Below, piece after piece: positions 57,065-64,000 of a DNA stretch of 64,000 bases (its first letter is position 1; each line of letters begins with the position of its first letter). The position numbers and the translations under genes are program-made. The notes beneath the pieces are model-generated. The model worked only from the letters and a program-made list of their open reading frames with translations. It had not been told where the DNA came from and made no database searches. The stretch lies in the NCBI GenBank assembly GCA_030549495.1, contig JAUIRK010000461.1:186001-250000 (forward strand), written 5' to 3'. The stretch comes from Nectonema munidae. Lineage: Eukaryota > Nematomorpha > Nectonematoida > Nectonematidae.

Positions 57065-57155
57065 CAAACTTGAAACTCATCGGTTATAGTGAAACTCGCT
57101 TCGTACGAACTAAACAACAGTTCCTCTTTAACATCGTTATATCGAGGTTTTACTG
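57065..57155 (-). mobile_element. Tigger/pogo-type element, one end
   Basis: Read on the minus strand, the end is CAGTAAAACCTCGATATAAC followed by gatgttaaagagg, a standard Tigger-type terminus; TA follows at 57156-57157. A second motif ggttatagtgaaactcgcttcg lies about 70 bp inside. The rest of the element is missing. Confidence 0.6.
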
Positions 57156-57319
57156 TATATATAAGTGTTTTGCATTAAAAATGGTATATTGTTATAAATC
57201 TACAACAGTGTATATAATAAAGACAATAAGTTATAAGCTAACAAGGTTAGCTTCATAATTATATAAACTTAATTATAAATACTAAAACTTTGTTGAAAAA
57301 TATTGAATTTTGAGAATAA

Positions 57320-57373
57320 CTTTTTTAGTTGAGCGGGTCAGGTCATAAGTATTACCCATTAGCAGTAATAGGG
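57320..57373 (+). mobile_element. right end of another piggyBac-like element
   Basis: ttgagcgggtca...attacccattagcagtaataggg followed by TTAA (57374-57377) aligns with the right end of the 26688-30620 element (ttgagcgg...tttacccagcactaataggg). With the internal fragment at 56170 this marks a decayed copy whose left end is lost. Confidence 0.65.
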
Positions 57374-57377
57374 TTAA

Positions 57378-58417
57378 AGCTATACCGTCCTCCACCCAAG
57401 TTTTATTTTTGAGCATCAAGATAAACATAGCAAAGATAAGACTGTCCAAACATTGGGGTTCCCAAAGTTGGAGGTAGTGCCCTAAAAATATCTTCTAAGG
57501 AGGCGTTGAGTGAGAATTGTAGCGAGTTCGTTCGCACCTTCAGTGGTTAAAACGAAGGCTTATTGGAACGCGAGTACTCATTATACATTCCTCAATTTGA
57601 AAGAATAACCAATTAGGATTTCTCAAGATTCACTCATTTTTAGTCTTATAGTTGACTAAGTATTTAAGACTAAACACAAATCGATATTTTCGAAATATAC
57701 GAAGCTTTATTTAGTTTTCAAAAACGGTACCTTTGGCAACTTTTATCGTGGTCGTGGAATAAATAAGATGACTTCTTAAGATACTATACTTCACAATGTA
57801 TTCGAGCAAGACCAAAGACAAGCATTTGTTTGGATACGAAAGTGTTGAAAAACGACAAAATATTTAATACAATTGATTCTATTACCATATTGGGGAGAGG
57901 GTTCGAACATCCCTGTATCGCAACAAAGGACGCTATTCATCATAATTGTCACTTTATTTTTTAAACAGTCATATTTGTTTCGAAACTTTACTTTTTAATC
58001 CAAAATAAATAGATTTTAAATGTAAAGTAAAACTTGTATATAGTGGATTATAATGGGAATGAAAATAATGTTCCTAATTTACTTGTACCCGTTACATTCA
58101 GGTTAAATTAAATGCATAGCTTTTATTGATATTCAAAACATGACTTATGTACGTAAAAGTGTAGGAATCTTACTTTCAATGAAAGAGAAATTAAATTTTA
58201 TTCTTTATGCCAAAACATAACAAAATTTGTTTGGAGATAAAAAAAATAAACAATTTGTTCACACATGATGTATTCAACTTTAATAAGGGGAAAAAAATTC
58301 TATTTTTGATAAGAGAAGTGATTTAAATGTGAAAAATCTCTTTAATCTTACGAGTTACAAAGTTATAAAATTTAGCGATCTGTTTGTATTATATCTTCAA
58401 TGCTGGAAAGACTTTCA
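57378..58417. other. no gene recognised
   Basis: AT-rich DNA. GC-richer words at 57460-57560 (gggttcccaaagttggagg) look like a transposon end but are isolated. Confidence 0.35.
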
Positions 58418-58613
58418 ATGATTTGTGGTGACTATTCAAACGAAAATTAATAGCATCATTACGATCTTCATCTTTATCCTTGGCATGTAAATCTCTAAGA
58501 AAGCAGTCTTACCATCCTTCTTGTAAAACTTTGCAAGTTACTTCATCTAACTTTGTGAACTCTTTAACGTCCATTTATTTAGATATACAAAAAGTTTCTC
58601 TAGTTGCTAAAAT
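58418..58613 (-). pseudogene. possible pseudogene of unknown family
   Basis: One minus-strand frame reads from ATG: MDVKEFTKLDEVTCKVLQEG, W, a stop, then CFLRDLHAKDKDEDRNDAIN, RLNSHHKSLKVFP and a terminal stop. Composition (K, D, E rich, hydrophilic) and the long frame with a single stop suggest a decayed gene. No family is recognised. Confidence 0.35.
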
Positions 58614-59164
58614 AAGTTTAGTTAGGTCTTAATCTCAAACAATCTTACCTTCTCCTGCTAATATTGGATTGAAAATGGGGAAGCCTGCTTCTGAAAAGAA
58701 GGTGAGATAGGGTGAACGGTGACTTCACCCAATGATTAGCTAATTCAATGACAAACATCAACGATGTTAATCTATTCCTTTGCTGAAGAAAATGGATGAA
58801 GTAATATTATTTATGGATACTTGTAAGCTGTCGGCAATAGACACTCAACTTTCATAGATACTGTCCGTTACCAGCATTATAAAGGTGTCCTCTATATAAA
58901 GGATAGATAGATAGGATTTTAGATGCTGCAATTTGTGAATTAAAATAATGTTCGTAATCAACAGGTGTCCTTGAAGATAGGTTTTACTGAACTTTGAGTT
59001 AACTTCTGTTGAAAGATTTTTTTTAATGTTGAATAAATTTCTATGCAAATGTATGCGCTCCAAATATTAAATATATCATAAACTATTATAACGTCCCTGT
59101 TTGATATATTTTTTATTTTTTAAACTATTTTATTTTAAAAATTAAAGAATTGTGATTATAAGAT
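58614..59164. other. no gene recognised
   Basis: AT-rich DNA. The 58845-59063 minus-strand frame has no domain. Confidence 0.35.
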
Positions 59165-59830
59165 AGGTAGGTAGGAAGGAAGAGATGTCAAAGCACTTTT
59201 CAAATTTAATTGATAGGCTGCGAAATGCTTGATGAGATTGAGGAGACGTCTTCAGAGTTGATGGAGCTTTGATTTAGATATGAAATAAAGAAGAGTGGTG
59301 GGAGAGCCTGAGTGCTAAGTACTGCGTAGGAGGTGAGAATACAGATAAGATTCGATGATGCAAAATAGAGTGGATTAAATGTTCAATAAACTAGGATGAG
59401 AGAGAAGATCGCTTAGATTGGTGGGGAAATGTCCTACTATTTTGATGCAAGAGTTTATGAGGTTGTGTCTGTGAGTGATGAAGGATGGACACGTAAAGGT
59501 TAGGTGATAGGCGGTTTAAAGGTGTGCGCAATAAAAAAGACAGTTATGGTTACTACGTTTGATACGAAAAAAATAGTTTTTGGAGGGGCAGTGGCCAGAG
59601 AGCCATCTTATTAAAGGTCGTGAGGGTAAAAATTTGTTTTTTCGATGAGGATTGGTGGATGATATCGAGGCTGGTGGAGTGTGTGAGGGATAGCTGCCAT
59701 TGGTTTTTAGTGTATGTTTTCAGGAATGTCTGAGTGTGCGGGGCAACAGAAGATTGAGACGGTGAAGTGGTTAGATAAACGTTGGAGTATGAACAGTAAT
59801 GTGGGAGTAAGGAAGAGGATGCTTTTATTA
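59165..59830 (-). mobile_element. I-group LINE, 3' end
   Basis: The minus strand reads RWLSGHCPSKNYFFRIKRSN, a cysteine/histidine motif (C..C...H...C: TAYHLTFTCPSFITHRHNLI) and FPTNLSDLLSHPSLL, the C-terminal pattern of I/R1-group LINE proteins after RNase H. A tail of ctac/cctacctacc repeats lies at 59165-59180. It is 5' truncated at the junction with the hAT relic at 59835. It may be the same family as the LINE at 22841 (both have 4-bp tail repeats), but the two cover different parts. Confidence 0.65.
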
Positions 59831-59834
59831 AGTA

Positions 59835-60353
59835 GTAGGTTAGTGTAGAACTCTATCAACATTTTGATATTAGCTATCAAAATATCTACACCTTCCAATT
59901 TTGATCTCACATTCAAGCCACATTTATGCAATAAATGTGCTAAGCAAAAAACATGAAACAAAAAGGAGTACAAAACTAATGAGAAGCACAAAATTTTCTA
60001 TTTCTAAGTACTTTATTTTGTCATCAACTATTTGAGTAATTTTTTGACTATTTACTGAAGTAGAAAAGCAAACAGAATCAATTAAATACGCTTTCTTTGG
60101 TAAACTTAGATCTCCAACCAAAACATTTATCTAATACTTATTTCCAAACGAGGACTCATCTATAATTAGAAATAAAAAAATACATTTTACCTTTTTAAAC
60201 AAAAAAATGTTTGTTGTGCTTAACAATGCAATTACAAATTTTGCAATATAGTTCATTTTTAGGAGTTGAAGTAAACTCTTCAGAAAGTTTAAATATGATT
60301 TCTTTAACATTTTGTGAAGAAGACTTTGCTGTTTTTAGCATAATTTTTAAAGG
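59835..60353 (-). pseudogene. hAT transposase fragment with CGGBP1-like zinc finger
   Basis: The minus strand begins MLKTAKSSSQNVKEIIFKLS, then the finger TPKNELYCKICNCIVKHNKH (CxxC...H), as in CGGBP1 and the hAT transposases it derives from. Further down come VDDKIKYLEIENFVLL and a piece VFCLAHLLHKCGLNVRSKLE, VDILIANIKM. A stop follows the finger and frame changes follow. It ends abruptly at about 59835 against LINE sequence. Confidence 0.7.
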
Positions 60354-60952
60354 CAAGGGAAAAAATAAGTAGTTTTAAAAAACAAGGATTCTATGCGACT
60401 TTAAAATTGAAATTACAAATGAGTGTCAATACAGAAATGTGGCAAATGTTCACTTCCTCTATGCTTCTCATTTTTTCAGTCACATCAGGCATATAAGGTA
60501 AAAGATATGTCAAACAAATGAGCTCTAGTCATGTCATGGTTCTCGGAAATCTAGTCTGAAAATCTCTGAAGTAACTTTTTATGCATTGTGGGTTGGCGGG
60601 CAACTTTCTCTCCCTAGCTGGCCTATCTTCCCCCGTACTACATTTTCTCTGTCACTTTTCTCACTCTCAATGATGTGACGATTACACAAAAATCGCAACG
60701 CAAATTGTTTGTAAAACGCACACTTTGCATAGTCGTCAGTCAGTCCTTAGAAAACAGTTATGAAAAGTTTAAGTGAGTGAAGTTCTATTCTTACATATTT
60801 TATTAACCTATTCATTTAAATTTTTTCTTCTTTAAAAACTTTTGAATTTAAGGTATCAAAGCTCCAATCAGTGTCAGGTTATTTTTAATATTTTTCAATA
60901 AAAACTATTGGGAATTGACTTTATTGACCTAAATTTGAAAAATGGACTTTAT
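60354..60952. other. no firm gene; possible promoter/first exon near 60600-60775
   Basis: A GC-richer stretch (60590-60780) contains a cgtcagtcagtcc Inr-like word and ATGAAAAGTTTAA|GTGAGT, which could be a first coding exon of four codons ending in a perfect donor. No continuing exon was found, so this is only a candidate. Confidence 0.25.
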
Positions 60953-61731
60953 TGACAATCAAAATCAAAAATTAAAATTTTTCAGCAAAATTTTGACATT
61001 ATCTGTACTTAACCTTATAACTTAGGATCTATATTATATAATACCCTTAAAATTTATACTTATATATAGTTTGGAACGCATAACACTTTAAATATTTAAT
61101 TTTTTCAATAATCAAGGCTACTTTTTAGAAAATGTCAATCAAAATTTTGATTGATCAAAAATGTATCCAATAAAATATACCTTCAAATTTTACATAAAAT
61201 ATATGTTTTTATACTAAATCGGTCATGTTGTTTTCATTTCTGGACTCATTTTTTACATTTAGGATTTGAAAATATCTATAAGTGTTAATCAAATTTGCGG
61301 TTTACTTCTGAAAATTGTCTCCCAAAACATTCCTTCACATTTTACATAAAATATATGTTTTATACCATTTTCTAAATATATTTTTAGAAATATATAATAT
61401 TTTTGATTATTCAAAAAATTAAATATATAAAGTGTTATGCGTTCCAATCTCAATATAATTATAAATTTTCAGGGTATTATATAATATAGATCCTAAGTTA
61501 TAAGGTTAAGTACAGATAATGTCAAATTTTGCTGAAAAAAATTAATTTTTGATTTTGATTGACAGTTTTGGACATGAAAGGGTCATTCAACTACCATGAA
61601 AATGGTTTCAAAAGATGCAGCTAGCGATTTTAGGAAAAGTCACAAAATTTGAAGGGATATGATTCAGTCAATTTTCTACAATTCATTTTTTAGTGAAGGG
61701 GGGCGTTTTACTCCCCCCGGCACTAATAGGG
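60953..61731. mobile_element. fold-back derivative of the piggyBac-like element
   Basis: 60953-61370 matches 26864-27330 of the 26688-30620 element in direct orientation; 61385-61731 is the reverse complement of 26688-27040 and ends ...ccggcactaataggg followed by TTAA (61732-61735). About 200 bp near 60953-61160 and 61385-61575 can pair as a long hairpin. The left terminus is lost. The right end sits in a LINE fragment. Confidence 0.75.
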
Positions 61732-61736
61732 TTAAA

Positions 61737-61925
61737 ACTATCACAGAAATTATTCGTACTGCTAAAAGAAACAGTTTTCCTTACGCCATTATCTCCATGA
61801 GTATTTTGAAAGATTGTTGCGAGTTCTTTTCTCCTATTCTTTCGCACTTCATTAACATATCTATGATCAATAGTTACTTTCCTCCACCTCTGAAAATAGC
61901 CCGAGTCTTCATAAGAAAAATTCGA
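61737..61925 (+). pseudogene. LINE RT fragment
   Basis: The plus strand reads ITEIIRTAKRNSFPYAIISM, ILKDCCEFFSPILSHFINIS and SYFPPPLKIARVFIRKI. This is the start of the RT domain in Jockey/CR1-type LINEs ('SP.LSH.IN.S...G.FP..LK.ARV.PI.K'). Open for about 60 codons, then decays. The piggyBac-like fold-back lies directly upstream. Confidence 0.7.
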
Positions 61926-61975
61926 AGCAAGTTATCTCAAATTATAATTAAAATTCAAATAAATGAAAAAATAGG

Positions 61976-63208
61976 AACATTTCTTAAAGAACATGGACTA
62001 CGTGGGAAAATGTTGATGGCATATGTACTGATGGTACACCACCGTCTATGCTTCAAAAACATTGACAATAAATTTGAAAACTGTTATACAATCAGTAGTT
62101 AAAATAGTTAACTTCATAAAGTCAAATGTATTAAACAATCGCTTGTTCGCTAAACTGTACCAAGAAATGGATTCCAAGCATGAGGTTCTTCTATTGCACA
62201 CTGAGGTAAGGTGGCTGTCAAAAAGAAAAGTATTGAAGAATTTTTTGCGTTGAATGATGAGATGAGAGAATTCCATCTCAGCAAGGTAGAAAACAACTTT
62301 CAAATTTGGTAAAAACTGCATATTTGATAGATTTCTTCACAATTCTGTATTCCCTTAATCTTTCATTTCAGAGAGAGAATTCCAACACTTGATTTTGCAG
62401 AAAAATGAAATGCCTTCCAAATGAAGCTGGATCTTTGGCTCTAAAAGGATAGAAAAGAGAAATTTTTGAAGAAAATGAGACTGGTGTATTCAACAACAGT
62501 TTTCAAATTTTTCTGATCAAAACATTTGGAGATTTTAAAATAGGAGTTTTGTCGATATTTTGTAGAAAAGTCTCAGTTATCCCATAGCTTACTTAGAAAA
62601 CTATTTGCTGCAAAAATTGAAGATGTTCCTGAAAGATATCAAGAGGAATTCTCTGATCTTTTCACATCTGACTGTGCAAACACTCACTTTGAATCCCTAG
62701 CAATGAATCAATTTTGGATCAAGCAATTACCTCGATATCAAAAATTTGGCTGAAGGTATGCTGAGAATTATCATGCCTTTTCCTTATGTGTGAAGTGACC
62801 TTTTCATCTTTACTACTTATAAAATCGAAGCTAAGAATTAAACTCCATGCTGAGGATGACCAACGTTATGCTGTATCCAAAACAACATCACGGATTGAAA
62901 AATTGGTGATAGAAAAGCAGTACCAAACTTAACATTAAGAACATTATTGTTTATTATCAAAATAAGGCTTGTATTACTCGCATCAGTAATGTCCAATTAT
63001 TTAAATAAATGATATATTTTGAGATATTTATATTGTATATAAATGTATATTTTCGTTCTTGCTATAATAGAACAAGTTACTGCAGTTATGTAGCATTCTT
63101 ATGTATACCTTAATCTATGAATATAACCTTGATCTTTGGGTGGGGTCGGAGAAAGTCTGCGGGGGCTTAAATGGGATCGCAACTGAAAAAAGGGTGGGAA
63201 AGATCTAT
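61976..63208 (+). pseudogene. ZBED5-type hAT element, decayed, plus strand
   Basis: The plus strand reads WENVDGICTDGTPPSMLQKH, VVKIVNFIKSNVLNNRLFAK, LYQEMDSKHEVLLLHTEVRW, LSKRKVLKNFL, and later KIEDVPERYQEEFSDLFTSD and FHLYYL. The right end gggatcgcaactgaaaaaagggtgggaaagatct at about 63170-63208 matches the GGTTGGGAAA-type end of this hAT group. Stops and frame changes are frequent. It is the third ZBED5-type copy in the window. Confidence 0.78.
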
Positions 63209-63529
63209 GACGCCATCTAAAAAAAATAATTTAATCTTTCTTTCATTTATGAAAGAATACAGTAAAAAAAATTGAGATATAACTATTTATAAAAAAAATG
63301 TTTCAAATAAAAGGAGACTAACATTTTAAACAGTCTTATAAATTTTTATATCAAAAAAATCATTACAGAATTATATAATATTTACAAAAGACAAATCTAA
63401 GTATGGAATATATTTTATTTTTTAAAATTAATTTTAATAAATTTTTCTAACTCTTCTGCCTAAGTTGATATGCTAATGTTGGTTTTCTATACTTTTTGCT
63501 TCAAAAGAGTTTGATAAATTTTTAGTTTT
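63209..63529. other. upstream region of the 63530 gene
   Basis: AT-rich. No promoter motif can be named. The sequence tttttagttttATGG precedes the start codon. Confidence 0.4.
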
Positions 63530-63956
63530 ATGGGAGCAACACTTAGTCATAAGGCAAGAAATGAAGCGAAATCTGTTGCTAAAGCTTCTTTCAAAGAAGA
63601 AGAATTTCCTCCCTCTAAAGCAAGTTGTGGTTACTTTCTTCCATTAAAAAATAAAGTTAATCCCGAAAATTTAGAAGGTTTGGTTCAAAAGTGGCAGAAA
63701 AAATTGGCTAACACTAAAAGTTTAACTCTTGTAATTTTATTTTTTTGTTTAGTATTTTTATTCAAATAAATAATATGATCATAGGTAGTATCCTAAAAAA
63801 CCACTTATCCCTTTTTTACCGTAACTATTTAAATTTTTATATTTTTAGAATATAGATCAATTGTTTGAACTTATATCTTCTTCAATCGATAAAAGAAAAC
63901 AAAAATGGGTTCAAATTTCTGGTCATAAAGGTACTTTTGAAAATGAATTTTTTTAA
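63530..63956 (+). CDS. two-exon gene for a 102-residue protein with N-terminal MGAT
   Basis: Exon 1 (63530-63730) runs MGATLSHKARNEAKSVAKAS, EEEFPPSKASCGYFLPLKNK, ENLEGLVQKWQKKLANTKSL and leaves at ACTCTT|GTAATT. The intron is 118 bp (63731-63848) with acceptor atatttttAG. Exon 2 (63849-63956) continues in phase 0: NIDQLFELISSSIDKRKQKW, VQISGHKGTFENEFF, stop. A glycine at position 2 followed by ATLS fits an N-myristoylation motif, so membrane attachment is possible. The protein is basic at the start and helical; no domain family was recognised. Without the splice the frame would end in a hydrophobic LVILFFCLVFLFK tail, so an intron-retained form would encode a membrane anchor. Confidence 0.65.
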
Positions 63957-64000
63957 ATAAGAAAATCAGTACGAAATATATTAAAAATTAATTTTGCTCT

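Overview
This window reads as AT-rich (roughly 70% A+T) nuclear DNA of an invertebrate animal, probably an arthropod. The evidence is small introns with GT-AG borders, C2H2 zinc-finger exons, an animal-type NAD(P)HX epimerase, tRNA-headed SINEs, and a dense mix of hAT, Tigger/pogo and piggyBac-like DNA transposons with I-type and Jockey/CR1-type LINEs. A parasitic copepod or a similar arthropod would fit, but the sequence alone does not prove a species.

Layout. 0.5-3.1 kb (minus): four exons of a C2H2 zinc-finger gene; two further finger exons at 10.15-10.5 kb are probably the 5' part of the same gene. The roughly 7 kb between the two blocks holds a decayed Jockey/CR1-type LINE (5.27-10.09 kb, plus) interrupted by a 3 kb hAT transposon (5.99-8.96 kb). 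11.97-14.32 kb: a nearly complete Tigger/pogo transposon with TA target duplication. 17.0-18.1 kb: an integrase-bearing locus with a BED/TTF-like zinc finger. 18.5-20.4 kb: two SINEs and a minisatellite. 21.66 kb: a candidate LTR relic. 22.84-25.24 kb: an I-type LINE with RT and RNase H. 26.2-31.3 kb: a nested structure in which a 3.9 kb piggyBac-like element with two ~150-bp satellite arrays sits in a hAT MITE, which sits in an older copy of the same satellite element.

32.38-33.12 kb is the best host gene, an intronless NAD(P)HX epimerase (NAXE). 33.4-39.8 kb is packed with hAT MITEs and a ZBED5-type hAT transposase. 39.9-41.5 kb is a Copia fossil with a 3' LTR. 42.0 kb is an unidentified short coding region. 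44.9 kb is a second copy of the SINE family seen at 18.8 kb. A 430-bp unit at 34.76 kb recurs at 45.96 kb. At 46.79 kb a signal-peptide exon joins in phase to an exon at 49.33 kb, giving the start of a secreted protein. 49.9-63.2 kb contains more hAT relics (ZMYM/DUF4371-like, ZBED5-like twice, CGGBP1-like), a compact hAT derivative whose only open frame is the C-terminal dimerisation domain, LINE fragments and further piggyBac-like copies. At 63.53-63.96 kb there is a complete two-exon gene for a 102-residue unidentified protein with an N-terminal MGAT.

No operon-like cooperation is seen. The host genes are isolated islands in a transposon graveyard. The most unusual items are the satellite-carrying piggyBac-like element with its self-nesting history, the two ~690-bp hAT derivatives that keep only the dimerisation domain, the integrase locus with clean exon borders, and the short secreted and MGAT genes.
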